From: JBBKXJ01 sp037969395
GTDB taxonomy: Bacteria; Pseudomonadota; Gammaproteobacteria; Pseudomonadales; JAUIET01
Assembly: GCA_037969395.1 (NCBI GenBank)
Contig: JBBKXJ010000389.1
Location: 7,176 to 71,175, forward strand
Length of the DNA: 64,000 bases
Reading direction: 5' to 3'
Below are positions 24,421 through 34,195 of this stretch, one piece after another; within the stretch, counting starts at the first letter, position 1; each line of letters starts with the position of its first letter. The notes under the pieces were generated by a model. It worked only from the letters and a program-made list of their open reading frames with translations, ran no database searches and was not told the DNA's origin. The position numbers and the translations under genes are program-made.

Positions 24421-27324
24421 TCATACTTCGTGTATTGCAAAACCCTGCTCGCTTAACCAGTCCGAATTTTCCTGTACGGTTTTCTCATTGCTGACTACGG
24501 CGGCGCTGGCATCGGTGTTCAACAAATACTGTTCGCCCACGCGCTGCAGATCGGTGAGCGATACGTCGAGCACACGTTGCCGAAACGCCTGCATTTGCGC
24601 ATGCGTGCGACCAAATAAACTATTGTGAAATTGCTGCTTGGCTTCACCGGCGGGCGAGCCGGGCTTGTCGAGACTGCTGACCACGCCAAGAATGGATTCT
24701 TCCAGCGCTTGCGGCTCATGGCTGGAGTCAAGTAGCCACTGTACCGATTGATCGAAGTCTGCCATTGTCTGTAGCAGGCGCGGGTCGCGATACGAATAGA
24801 AACGGAAGCAGGCATTGGCCGAATCATGACTGGCACCGCCGCCGTAGGCGCCGCCTTGTTCGCGAATAGCGCGATGCAAATAACCGTTCCGCAAAAAGCC
24901 GCCCAACACGGTCAGCGCTGCGGCGTCGTCATGTTCCACGCACACGGTAGGAAACGCCTTAGCGCAAAAATTGACCTGGGTTTCTGTTTGCCACGCTTGC
25001 CGCTTACTGCTACGTATTGATGGCAATGCGATGCGCTCATCCTGAACGCCGCCCTGGAAAAAGTGCTGCGCGTTTGATTCAATATCCTGCTGGTGGGCTG
25101 GTTCGGCTATGGCCAGTAACTGTCGCGACTGCTGCAAAACCTGTTGGTGTAGCGCGCTCAGCCGGGTGGCGATAGCTTGCACTTGCGCGGCATCGCCAAT
25201 AGTTTTTATCCACTGTATTCCTGGCAGTCCTGAGTTCCTGTGCGCAAGTGCCGCGCACGGGCTCATGCCGCTGCTGGCAGCCAGCATGGCGAGGCCATGA
25301 CCGTTGCCGGTCACGCTCTGCGCACGACGCGTACTGATTTGGGCGATAAGCTCACGCATGCGCTCTGTTTCGTCGAAACGCACGTCGTTAAAGGTGGCAT
25401 GCATTAACTCAGTCATGGCTGCGAGGTCGCGCGTTAATGCTTTGCTGGAGAGCGTGATATACGCATCCACTTTCTGCTCGTTATTGGTGGCACCGCGAAA
25501 TGCACTGTAAGCGTGGATACTGCCGCAGACGCTGGCCTGCCACGCCTGGGTAGCAAGATAGTCCTTGTCGCCCACGCCAAGCTCGCTGAGCATCGTGGTG
25601 TACAACGGCAGCAGCTCCAGCTGTGACTCATTCAGCGCCGGCAGTGGCAGTATCAGTTGCTGATATACCAGGCCATTGGTGCCTTGGGGGAAGAACGTCA
25701 GCGGCACGGCACCTGCTGTCGTCTTGCTGCTGGGGTGTTCCGGTGTGTCGCCGGGTACATCCGTCAGTGATACCTTTGGTAAAATACTGACGTCGTCCTG
25801 CTGTCGCTGACGCTGTTCCAGCGCGCTGGCAAGCTCGACGGTGCGCTGCTTGTCCTGCTCGTCCATTGCCGCTTTGATGGTCGCCAGTCGCTGCGCTTCA
25901 TGCGCCTCACGCACGCTATTCAATTCAGGATCGGGCTGCAGCGTTAGCGTCACCCGGTGGCGGTTATCCAGCAACAATTTTTTGATAAGCTGTTTGATAT
26001 AGTCGGGATCGGCGATCTGCTCGTGCAGATATTCCAGCACCGGGTCGATATCCAGCACTCCCACCGGGTCGCCGCGATGAGTGGCTGGTCCCAACGCCGC
26101 AAGAATTAACTGTAACCCGTAAGGGTAGCCATCGCCGCCAATTTCGCGCTGCTGCAGCTCAAGCTGATGCAGTACGGCTTCGAGCTGCGACTTATCGACG
26201 CCGTTAGTGTACAAATCGGTTAGTGTAGTCGTAATCAGTGCCTCGAACTCGTCGACCCGATCGACCTCACTGCCTTCTATGCCGCACAAAAAGCTCATTT
26301 CGCGGTTGGAGTCTTCCAGCCCGCAGAGGGGGCTGGGGGCGGTGCCAAGCTTGGTTGTTTCCAACACTTGCAGCAGGGGGGAGGCGGAGTTGTCGAGCAG
26401 TACGTTGGCGAGGAGTCGCGCTTCTAACGCAGCTTTCAAGTCGTTACTTTTGCCCAGCAGCCAACCCATGACAATATGCGTTTTGGCTCCGGTCTCGTCA
26501 TTATCAATAGCGTAGCTTTCGATGACTCGCAACGGGGCGTAGTAACGTTTCTCGTCAGGCACGGCAATTTGTTGGTCGAGCCTGTCAAATTTCTGCAATA
26601 CCCGCTCTTCGAAAATCGTTTGCTGCTGCTGCGCGCTGATATCGCCGAAGGTCATAAAAATCGCGTTGCTCGGATGGTAATGACTTTTATAAAAATCGAG
26701 CAATTGCTGGTAGCTCAAGTCGGGGATGCAGTCCGGCTCGCCGCCGCTATTAAAATGGTAGGTGGTGGTAGGAAACAGATATTTGCTCATTGTTTGCCAC
26801 AAAATACTGCCGATGGAGCTCATGGCGCCTTTCATTTCGTTAAACACCACGCCTTTGAAAACCAGATCGCTGTTGGGGTTATCAGGTTCGGCAAATTCCA
26901 CGCGGTGACCTTCCTGGGCAAAATCAAGTGGGTCGAGGCGCGAGAAAAACACCGCGTCGAGATACACGTTAAGCAGGTTGTCGAAATCCTTGCGATTTTG
27001 ACTGGCGAATGGGTAGGCGGTCCAATCGCTGCTGGTGAAGGCATTCATAAAGGTGTTAAGCGAACGGCGCGTCATCATAAAAAACGGGTCACGCACCGGG
27101 TATCGCTCGCTGCCACACAGCGCCGTATGCTCAAGAATATGCGCCACGCCGCTGGAATCATGCGGCACCGTGCGCAGCGCCACCAGAAACACGTTTTCAT
27201 TATTGTCCGCGGCTAAGTGAAAGTGTTTGGCGCCGGTTTTTTTATGTTCGTATTGTTCCAGCGTCAGATTCAGTGCGGCTATGGTGTGGCTGGGTAATTG
27301 GGTAAAAGCGGGGTGAGCGTTCAT
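24421..27324 (-). CDS. M16C insulinase-family metallopeptidase (PreP-like)
   Basis: 967 residues, the length of presequence proteases and M16C peptidases, which degrade short unfolded peptides inside a closed two-half chamber. The inverted zinc motif HILEH is at 62-66, with the downstream ligand glutamate in the VFNEMKGAMSS region near 165. YHFNSGGEPDCIPDLSY is typical of the subfamily. The C-terminal inactive half carries GGAYGGGAS. No signal peptide is visible, so it is probably cytoplasmic, although some M16C enzymes act in the envelope. The preceding gene on this strand, the glutaminyl cyclase, ends 68 bp upstream. Confidence 0.92.
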   Translation of the reverse strand: MNAHPAFTQLPSHTIAALNLTLEQYEHKKTGAKHFHLAADNNENVFLVALRTVPHDSSGVAHILEHTALCGSERYPVRDPFFMMTRRSLNTFMNAFTSSDWTAYPFASQNRKDFDNLLNVYLDAVFFSRLDPLDFAQEGHRVEFAEPDNPNSDLVFKGVVFNEMKGAMSSIGSILWQTMSKYLFPTTTYHFNSGGEPDCIPDLSYQQLLDFYKSHYHPSNAIFMTFGDISAQQQQTIFEERVLQKFDRLDQQIAVPDEKRYYAPLRVIESYAIDNDETGAKTHIVMGWLLGKSNDLKAALEARLLANVLLDNSASPLLQVLETTKLGTAPSPLCGLEDSNREMSFLCGIEGSEVDRVDEFEALITTTLTDLYTNGVDKSQLEAVLHQLELQQREIGGDGYPYGLQLILAALGPATHRGDPVGVLDIDPVLEYLHEQIADPDYIKQLIKKLLLDNRHRVTLTLQPDPELNSVREAHEAQRLATIKAAMDEQDKQRTVELASALEQRQRQQDDVSILPKVSLTDVPGDTPEHPSSKTTAGAVPLTFFPQGTNGLVYQQLILPLPALNESQLELLPLYTTMLSELGVGDKDYLATQAWQASVCGSIHAYSAFRGATNNEQKVDAYITLSSKALTRDLAAMTELMHATFNDVRFDETERMRELIAQISTRRAQSVTGNGHGLAMLAASSGMSPCAALAHRNSGLPGIQWIKTIGDAAQVQAIATRLSALHQQVLQQSRQLLAIAEPAHQQDIESNAQHFFQGGVQDERIALPSIRSSKRQAWQTETQVNFCAKAFPTVCVEHDDAAALTVLGGFLRNGYLHRAIREQGGAYGGGASHDSANACFRFYSYRDPRLLQTMADFDQSVQWLLDSSHEPQALEESILGVVSSLDKPGSPAGEAKQQFHNSLFGRTHAQMQAFRQRVLDVSLTDLQRVGEQYLLNTDASAAVVSNEKTVQENSDWLSEQGFAIHEV

Positions 27325-27392
27325 AAAGTAACCGGTTGCGGAGTATGAAAATCGACGTATATTCTATGGCGCGTGGGCTTTATTACAAGCAG

Positions 27393-28181
27393 TTACTTGA
27401 CTTGAGGAATACCAGGTAACAAACGAATTTCGTATAGCGTACGCCAGTACTTGCCGGTTACCAGCAGTGTTTGACTATCGCTGCGCCAGGCGATGCCGTT
27501 CAATACGTCGGCGCGTCGGCCCTGCTTTTTGCTCAGGCGTGCCAGGTCCAGTTTGGCGATCACGGCGCCGCTTGAGGGATTAATAAAAACTATCCAGTCC
27601 GTCTGCCACACATTGGCCAGAATTAGACCATCCACCCATTCCAGCTCGTTCAGATTTTTTACCGGCTTATTATTTTCGTGTACATCGAGTAGCGTTTGTA
27701 CGCTGAAATCCTCTGCCGCGCGAAATTGCAGCGTGGCGCTGCCATCGCTAACGATCAGCTGGTTACCGTTATGCGTAATGCCCCAGCCCTCGCCGCGATA
27801 CGGCAGTGTGCCCTGCTGTTGTAAGCTGGTCGCGTCATAAATAAAAAGCGTTTCCGCCTGCCAGGTCAGTTGCAGCAAACGGCCATGGAAAAGGGTAATG
27901 CCTTCGCCGAAATAGCGTGCGGGTAGATAGCGGCTGGCGAGCACCGCGCCGTCCTGCAAGCGAATTTTGGCGATTGATGAGCGGCCGTGCTGGCCGGTGC
28001 TCTCCCACAGAAATCCGTCTTCGAATAGCAGACCCTGCGTGAAAGCATCGCTGCGATGCGGGTAGCTGTTAACAACTTCGTAGTCGAGCAGGCGCACGGC
28101 TGACTTGTTTTCGGCAAGCGCCGCAGTGCATGCAAGGCTCACACAGGTGAGCGCTATGCATAACAAACGTCTAACGAGCAT
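27393..28181 (-). CDS. glutaminyl-peptide cyclotransferase, plant/bacterial type
   Basis: 262 residues. The signal peptide (MLVRRLLCIALTCVSLACTA, AxA site near ALA) directs it to the periplasm. The mature part is a five-bladed propeller of the glutamine cyclotransferase family: NSYPHRSDAFTQGLLFEDGF, ESTGQHGRSSIAKI, LNELEWVDGLILANVWQTD and LNGIAW are conserved family segments. It converts N-terminal Gln to pyroglutamate on peptides. I chose the ATG at 28181, which starts the signal peptide and overlaps mnmC by 11 nt; the longer frame to 28319 lies inside mnmC. Confidence 0.9.
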   Translation of the reverse strand: MLVRRLLCIALTCVSLACTAALAENKSAVRLLDYEVVNSYPHRSDAFTQGLLFEDGFLWESTGQHGRSSIAKIRLQDGAVLASRYLPARYFGEGITLFHGRLLQLTWQAETLFIYDATSLQQQGTLPYRGEGWGITHNGNQLIVSDGSATLQFRAAEDFSVQTLLDVHENNKPVKNLNELEWVDGLILANVWQTDWIVFINPSSGAVIAKLDLARLSKKQGRRADVLNGIAWRSDSQTLLVTGKYWRTLYEIRLLPGIPQVK

Positions 28182-30210
28182 GAATAATATCGCGCAACAT
28201 AAAACGCCCGGGTAGCAGCGCACGCGTGATGTACGCAGGCAACGGCGCCGGTTCGCCACTAATTTGACTTGCCAGCAGTTCGGCGCACAGTGGGGCGAGA
28301 CAGTAGGCGCGCGAACCATAAGCGCTATTCACGTACAGGCCCGACAGATGACGTGAGACGGTGGTGATGGTCTGCCTGGCATCCTTGCTGAGGGCGGCGT
28401 AGTCGCGCTTGAATGCGGTTTGTTCCGGCACCGGGCCGACCACGGGCAGATAATCCGGTGCCACGCTGCGAAAACCAACACGGCCTCGCAGCGGTGCAGG
28501 TAAGGAGGGTGCCATAGCGGGCAGTAGAGCTGCCAGCTGCTGCATGTTGTTACGGTGATCCTGTTCACTGAGTTGCAGGCAGGTTGCAGCCTGGTTATAG
28601 CTCGCACCGACTGTGTGCAGACCGTGACTTGGCGGAGTAATGAAAGATCGCTCGCAAATCACTGTGCGCAAATTATCGCTTGCTGCTGTCGTCGGCACAT
28701 AGCTGACCTGGCCGCGAATCGCGGTTAGTGGCAAAAAGCTTGTCGCCGGAAAAGTATGACTGTGCTGACCCATGGCGACGACGACGGCGTCCGCTACCTG
28801 CAGCGTCTGCGTACCGGTATGATCAAGCCGCCAGCCGCCGGCATCACGGTGCAGTGCGCGCACTCGGGTACTTAACAATACCTGAATGTTCGGGTGGTCG
28901 ATAAGCCGTGAGCACAACGGCTGCGGCGCTAACCAACCGGACTGCGGAAAGTAGACGGCGTTTTTGACGATTGCGATACCGGCAAGTATCGACGCCTCGG
29001 CGCTGCCACAGTGACGCATTACATCTGCATCGCTACATTGCTTTAATAGCGCTGTGTAGGTTTTTTCTTCCGCCGCCGAATCCAGCAATTGCAGCAGACC
29101 GCATTGTTCGCCCTGGTGTAGAAAATAGTCGCGGTAATAGCGCACGGCATAAAAGTAAGCCGCTAATGCGAAATCGTTCAAAGGCGACGCATAGGGCGAC
29201 AAGCGTGTATACAGGGAAACCTGCGCATTACCAGACGCCGCAGCAGCAAGTTCCGGGCCTTGCTCCAGCAGCTGCACGCGGTAGCCACGGCGCGCCAGGC
29301 TAAGCGCAGTGCAACAGCCAACAATACCGCCGCCAATCACCGTCACGTTGGCGCAGTCGCCTACAGCAGCGTTGATATACCATAGCGCGCGCGGGAAGTC
29401 GTACATGGAATGCGGCTTTTTATTGGCAGGCTCAGCGGGATGCCGCTGCCACTCGGCGGTGAGCATGTCGCGCTTGCAGCCGAAGCCGCGTATTTTGGCG
29501 ATGTTAAAACCGGCCGCTTGCAGGTGCTGTTTAACGCTGGCGGCGGCGCTAAAGGTGCTGAGCGTGGTGCCAGCTCGGCTAAGCCGGCTGATGGTATCGC
29601 ATAGTTCCTGTGACCACAGCGCTGGATTGGCGCGCGGCGCAAAACCATCCAGAAACCAGGCATCGATGCTCGCGCCATTGGCGGGTAAATTGTCAGTAGC
29701 CTGCAATCCGGCACCGCAATCGGTGCAGAGCATCTGCCGTAACATAGGCGCGCCGTCGCCGAACAGCAAATGCAGCGTGATCGAATGCTGACGAAAGTGC
29801 AGTATATGGTGGCCGCTGACCAACGGTGGATATCGGTCTATAAGTTCATCGGCAAATTGCCGCAGCGCAGGAAAGCAACTCAGCGCTCGCTGCAAATCAG
29901 CGCGCCGCATAGGGTGTTGTTCGACGCTGATATAATGCAGGCGGCTGCTATGTGGTTGCAGCCGCTCCCATAGTTCGCGCGTTAGCAGAAAATTGAGGCC
30001 GCTGCCGAAGCCGGTTTCTCCAATACTGAATATTTTCTGCGCCGCCTGCCAGCGCTGTTCGAGCTGATTTTGCTGCAAAAAAACGTAGCGACTTTCTGCC
30101 GCGCCGTCATCGGTGGAAAAATAGATGTCGTCGTAGTCGGCGCTAACAGGGGTGTCGTCGTCGCGCCATTGTAAGTTTGCAGGCTGTAATATGTGGCGTA
30201 GTTCAGACAC
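28171..30210 (-). CDS. mnmC: bifunctional tRNA mnm5s2U34 biosynthesis protein MnmC
   Basis: Performs the last two steps of mnm5s2U34 formation in tRNA: the C-terminal FAD domain removes the carboxymethyl group and the N-terminal SAM domain methylates the resulting amine. 679 residues. The N-terminal DUF752 part has SADYDDIYFSTDDGAAESRY, GETGFGSGLNFLL and DAWFLDGFAPRANPALW. The FAD domain begins near residue 287 with VTVIGGGIVGCCTALSLARR. The C-terminus has GFRSVAPDYLPVVGPVP and NSAYGSRAYCLAPLCAELLA. The start is GTG. It is divergent from the oppA-like gene, 70 bp away. Confidence 0.96.
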   Translation of the reverse strand: MSELRHILQPANLQWRDDDTPVSADYDDIYFSTDDGAAESRYVFLQQNQLEQRWQAAQKIFSIGETGFGSGLNFLLTRELWERLQPHSSRLHYISVEQHPMRRADLQRALSCFPALRQFADELIDRYPPLVSGHHILHFRQHSITLHLLFGDGAPMLRQMLCTDCGAGLQATDNLPANGASIDAWFLDGFAPRANPALWSQELCDTISRLSRAGTTLSTFSAAASVKQHLQAAGFNIAKIRGFGCKRDMLTAEWQRHPAEPANKKPHSMYDFPRALWYINAAVGDCANVTVIGGGIVGCCTALSLARRGYRVQLLEQGPELAAAASGNAQVSLYTRLSPYASPLNDFALAAYFYAVRYYRDYFLHQGEQCGLLQLLDSAAEEKTYTALLKQCSDADVMRHCGSAEASILAGIAIVKNAVYFPQSGWLAPQPLCSRLIDHPNIQVLLSTRVRALHRDAGGWRLDHTGTQTLQVADAVVVAMGQHSHTFPATSFLPLTAIRGQVSYVPTTAASDNLRTVICERSFITPPSHGLHTVGASYNQAATCLQLSEQDHRNNMQQLAALLPAMAPSLPAPLRGRVGFRSVAPDYLPVVGPVPEQTAFKRDYAALSKDARQTITTVSRHLSGLYVNSAYGSRAYCLAPLCAELLASQISGEPAPLPAYITRALLPGRFMLRDIIHAR

Positions 30211-30280
30211 TCGAAAGGTTTCTGGCGAAAACCTGCATTCTACTTGCTAGCGAACGATTCTCACAGGATAATCCGCGACC

Positions 30281-31894
30281 ATGCCGCGCCCTTGTTCACT
30301 CCTTATTGCCGGCGCGTTGCTGCTGTCAGTTTGCGCGCAGTCGGTTGCTGTATCCGGCGTCGACCTTGAAAACTCCACCCTAAGCCTTGCCATCCGCTAC
30401 GAGCCGCCAAGTTTAAATACGGTTAAATCTTCCGACCGCGTCAGCGCCTTTTTGCTAACCCATTTGCTGGAAGGTCTGACCCGCTACGCAGCCAATAACG
30501 AAATAGTGCCGGCCGCCGCTGAGCGCTGGCAGCAGCAGGGTAACAACATCACGTTTTATCTACGCCGCGATGCCCTCTGGAGCGATGGCAGGCCGGTGAC
30601 GGCGCACGATTTTGTGTTCGCCTGGCGCACATTGGTTGACCCCGCCACGGCGTCCAGATATGCGTTCATTATGGAGCCGGTTAACAATGCGGCGGCGATC
30701 ACGCGCGGCGACTTGCCGGCGCATGAACTCGGTGTAACAGCAGTAGACGAGTTCACGCTAGCGGTAGAACTGCAGGCACCGACCCCTTATTTTGTTGGCA
30801 TGACGGCTTTTCCGGCTTTTTTTCCGTTGCGAGAAGATTTCTACCGGCAGCGTGGCAAGCTTTATGCGGCTGATGCTAAAGACCTGCTGTTCAACGGTCC
30901 TTATCAGCTCACCGAATGGATACACGGCGCATCGCTAACGCTGCGCAAAAATTCGCTCTACTGGAATAGAGACAATATTCGAATTCGCGGCATCAATATT
31001 CCTTACATCACCTCTGACTCAGTGGCCACACTGAATTTATTCAAGAATAACAATATTGCGTTTGCCAACGACCTGGCCAAAGAATCGATAGACGATGCGC
31101 TACGAAGTGGCCTGCCGCTGCGCAAATTTTTAGACGGCTGCAGCTATTTTTTCAGTCTCAATTTTCGTGACGGCAGAATCACCCGCAATAAGTCGCTGCG
31201 CAAGGCGCTACAAGCGGTGTACGACCCGGCGACGATCAGCAATAAAATTATCGCCATGCCGGGTGTGCAGCCGGGCGTGTCGTTATTCCCGCAATTCCTG
31301 CGCGGTAAGGCGCGCTCGCTGCGCGCGGAAATACCGCCTGAGCCGATCAATATAGATTTGCAGCGGGCGCGGCACTATATGCAGCAGGCAAAAAGCGAGC
31401 TGCAGCTCGACTCGCTACCGCCGTTGGTGCTGCTGACCAGCGACGTGCCGGTGTCGGTAAAGCTGGCCGAATATGTGCAATATCTTTTTAAGCAAGCGCT
31501 GGGTTTAAATATAGTGATTGACAAGCAAACCTTCAAACAGCGGCATGTAAAATCCTACAACGGCGAATTTGATATCGCCTCGCTGAGCTGGTGCCCGGAC
31601 TACAACGACCCGCTGACCTTCGCCGATTACTTCGCTTCATGGAATGAAAATAATCGCGGTAAATATGCCAATCCGGCCTACGACCGCTGGGTGAAAACAG
31701 CGCAAAACAGCAGCGATCCCGGCACGCGCGTGGCTGCCTTTGCGAAAATGCAACACATTATTGCCGATGACGTGGTGATGCTGCCGAGCTACGAAGCCAG
31801 CGTTCTATATGTGCAACACCCTCAGCTAAAGGGCTTGCAGCGTGGTATTTTTAGCGGCGACCCTTCGTTTTATTTCGCCTGGCTGGAACAATGA
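30281..31894 (+). CDS. oppA: peptide ABC transporter substrate-binding protein (OppA-like)
   Basis: Periplasmic SBP_bac_5 protein of 537 residues. A signal peptide (MPRPCSLLIAGALLLSVCAQ) precedes RYEPPSLNTVKSSDRVSAFLLTHLLEGLTRY. NNITFYLRRDALWSDGRPVTAHDFVFAWR is diagnostic of the oligopeptide/MppA group. SLSWCPDYNDPLTFADYF is also typical. A cysteine occurs in the signal peptide (LLLSVCAQ), a poor lipobox, so the protein may be soluble. Its stop overlaps the next start (ATGA at 31891), heading an opp-type operon. Substrate peptides or murein peptides are inferred. Confidence 0.92.
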   Translation: MPRPCSLLIAGALLLSVCAQSVAVSGVDLENSTLSLAIRYEPPSLNTVKSSDRVSAFLLTHLLEGLTRYAANNEIVPAAAERWQQQGNNITFYLRRDALWSDGRPVTAHDFVFAWRTLVDPATASRYAFIMEPVNNAAAITRGDLPAHELGVTAVDEFTLAVELQAPTPYFVGMTAFPAFFPLREDFYRQRGKLYAADAKDLLFNGPYQLTEWIHGASLTLRKNSLYWNRDNIRIRGINIPYITSDSVATLNLFKNNNIAFANDLAKESIDDALRSGLPLRKFLDGCSYFFSLNFRDGRITRNKSLRKALQAVYDPATISNKIIAMPGVQPGVSLFPQFLRGKARSLRAEIPPEPINIDLQRARHYMQQAKSELQLDSLPPLVLLTSDVPVSVKLAEYVQYLFKQALGLNIVIDKQTFKQRHVKSYNGEFDIASLSWCPDYNDPLTFADYFASWNENNRGKYANPAYDRWVKTAQNSSDPGTRVAAFAKMQHIIADDVVMLPSYEASVLYVQHPQLKGLQRGIFSGDPSFYFAWLEQ

Positions 31895-32829
31895 TTCGCT
31901 ACATAGTGCAACGGCTGCTGTTTGGGCTGCTGACCATCTGGTTTGTCGCTACCGCAACGTTCGTAGCCATGCATAGTGTTCCGGGCGACCCGCTGACTAA
32001 CGATAAAGCCATGGCGCCAGAGATACGCGCCAGCCTGATGCGCCAGTACGGACTCGACAAACCCGTGTTACAGCAGTACGGCATTTATTTAGGCAATATG
32101 CTGCGCGGCGACTTTGGTATTTCGTACGCCGAAGAAAACCGCCGCGTGAACGACATTATTCGCGAGCACTTTCCGGTGTCAGCCACGCTTGGCGTGTTGG
32201 CTATAGTGTTCGCAACGCTGGGAGGTATTGTGTGGGGCGCGCTCACAGCGCGCTATCAGCATCGTTGGCCTGATTTTGCGATTATGGGGCTGGTCATACT
32301 CAGCATCTCGGTACCCGGATTTGTGTTTGCCGCCCTGGCGCAGCTGGCGCTGGTATCTATCAATCGCTGGTACGGCGCGGAGCTACTGCCAATTGCGGGC
32401 TGGGGTACGTTACGGCATATGCTTATGCCAGCACTGGTGCTGGGACTGGGCACCATGGCTTTTCTCACTCGCCTGATGCGCGCGTCGCTATTGGAGATAG
32501 CGCAGGCAGATTACATCACCACCGCAAAAGCCAAAGGGCTTTCGGCGGCGCGTATATTTTTTGTGCATCAGCTCCGCAACGCCTGCCTGCCGTTGCTGAC
32601 GCTGCTCGGACCGGCCATTGCTACCATTACTACCGGCGGTTTCGTGGTCGAGCTGGTGTTTTCCATACCCGGTCTGGGCCGCTATTTTGTGCAGGCGATA
32701 CAGCAGCTGGATTACACGGTGATAATGGGCACTACGGTGTTCTACGGCAGCTTTCTGGTGCTAATGGTGGTGCTCGTTGACTTACTTTACGGCTGGGTCG
32801 ACCCGCGGATAAAACTACATGCCGGTTAG
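31891..32829 (+). CDS. oppB: peptide ABC transporter permease (OppB-like)
   Basis: 312 residues, six predicted membrane helices. MIRYIVQRLLFGLLTIWFVATATF is the standard OppB/DppB start, and the EAA loop appears as YITTAKAKGLSAARIFFVHQLRNA. GGFVVELVFSIPGLGRYFVQAI is a conserved permease segment. It overlaps the upstream binding protein by 4 nt and the downstream oppC-like gene by 11 nt, so the five genes are clearly one operon. Confidence 0.95.
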   Translation: MIRYIVQRLLFGLLTIWFVATATFVAMHSVPGDPLTNDKAMAPEIRASLMRQYGLDKPVLQQYGIYLGNMLRGDFGISYAEENRRVNDIIREHFPVSATLGVLAIVFATLGGIVWGALTARYQHRWPDFAIMGLVILSISVPGFVFAALAQLALVSINRWYGAELLPIAGWGTLRHMLMPALVLGLGTMAFLTRLMRASLLEIAQADYITTAKAKGLSAARIFFVHQLRNACLPLLTLLGPAIATITTGGFVVELVFSIPGLGRYFVQAIQQLDYTVIMGTTVFYGSFLVLMVVLVDLLYGWVDPRIKLHAG

Positions 32830-34195
32830 CGACATTGACCCACAGTTGTTCACCCCGTGCGCAACGGTTGCTGAGCAACAATCGCTGAGTAGCGAGTCAA
32901 TCGGCTATTGGTCACGCGTGTGGCTGCAGCTGCGGCGTAACAAACAGGCGTTTACCTCCCTGCTAATTATCATTGGCTTGTTGCTGTTTGCGCTGGCCGG
33001 TCCAGTTCTGTGGCGGCTGAACCCGGCCGAACAAAACATCGGCCTGATCTCTCAATCACCATCATGGCGTGCCAGCGAGGCGATTATTCTGCCGCCAGAG
33101 CGCTGGTACCCCGACCCGGCAGCGGTAGCGATGCTTGAAGAGTTTGCTATTCGCGTAGGTAAAGCAACGACTGCCGGCATCCAGCTGCAATGGTCGGCGC
33201 TGCCGGGCGCAGCTGAGTATCAGCTGTTTCGTCATCAGCGACAGCCAGCCAGCAACAGTGATTTGGGCTTGCCACTGGCTGAGATGCCAGCAACAACACC
33301 CTGGTTCGAAGACCGCCTGCAACTTGAGCAACGCCGCTATGTTTACACCGTCATTGCGCTGGATAAACAACAGACACTGTTGGCAAGCGTGCAGGCGAGT
33401 ATCAAGCCGCAATTAGCAATCAGCTTTTTCGATGCCCAGCTACGCGGCTTTGTGCCGATCACTGCCAGGCCTCAGCAGTGGCGGGGTCAGACGCTAACAT
33501 TGCCAGCACACCCTTTCGGCACCGACTACCTGGGTCGCGATATGCTGGCCCGCATGATGTATGGCGCACGTACGTCGTTATTCATCGGCGTGCTTGCGCC
33601 GGTCGTGTTTATCATCTTCGGCGCATTGTACGGCGCTATCGCCGCCTACCACGGTGGTTTTATCGATAATCTGATGATGCGCGCTACCGATCTTGTGATT
33701 GCGCTGCCATTTCTGTTGTTTATGATATTGCTCAAGGTAGCGTTTGGCCTTGGCCCCGGCGATAGCGGTGTACTGCCCATGCTGTTAGCGCTGGTGTTGC
33801 TGAGTTGGCCCGCTGCAGCCAGGCTGGTGCGGGCAGAAGTGTTGAAATTACGCTGTCTGCCATATATCGATGCGGCGCGCTTAATGGGCGCCGGTGCAAG
33901 CCACCTGCTGCTGCGTCATTTCGTTCCCAACGCCTTACCAATTATGTTAGTTGCATTTACCTTCGCCGTGCCGGCGGCAATTTTTACCGAGGCATTTCTA
34001 TCGTTTATTGGCATAGGCGTGGTGCCGCCTACGCCATCGTGGGGGGCAATGAGTTTCGACGGTATCAAGTCATTGCTCGCCCATCCGCACGAACTGCTGT
34101 TCCCGGCGGCGTTTATTAGCCTGACCGTGCTGGCCTTTAATTTGTTCGGTGATGGCTTGCGGGATGCGATGGATGTTAAAACCAATGACGTCTAA
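32819..34195 (+). CDS. oppC: peptide ABC transporter permease (OppC-like) with inserted FN3-like domain
   Basis: 458 residues, about 150 longer than common OppC. TM1 is at 45-65 and the permease core resumes at about 230 with HPFGTDYLGRDMLARMMYGAR, followed by five more helices and the EAA loop YIDAARLMGAGASHLLLRHF. The extra periplasmic segment between them includes a fibronectin type III-like unit at about 115-198 (IQLQWSALPGAAEYQLFRHQ, then YVYTVIALD). It might contact the binding protein or murein; that is speculation. It overlaps the neighbouring genes on both sides. Confidence 0.93.
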   Translation: MPVSDIDPQLFTPCATVAEQQSLSSESIGYWSRVWLQLRRNKQAFTSLLIIIGLLLFALAGPVLWRLNPAEQNIGLISQSPSWRASEAIILPPERWYPDPAAVAMLEEFAIRVGKATTAGIQLQWSALPGAAEYQLFRHQRQPASNSDLGLPLAEMPATTPWFEDRLQLEQRRYVYTVIALDKQQTLLASVQASIKPQLAISFFDAQLRGFVPITARPQQWRGQTLTLPAHPFGTDYLGRDMLARMMYGARTSLFIGVLAPVVFIIFGALYGAIAAYHGGFIDNLMMRATDLVIALPFLLFMILLKVAFGLGPGDSGVLPMLLALVLLSWPAAARLVRAEVLKLRCLPYIDAARLMGAGASHLLLRHFVPNALPIMLVAFTFAVPAAIFTEAFLSFIGIGVVPPTPSWGAMSFDGIKSLLAHPHELLFPAAFISLTVLAFNLFGDGLRDAMDVKTNDV

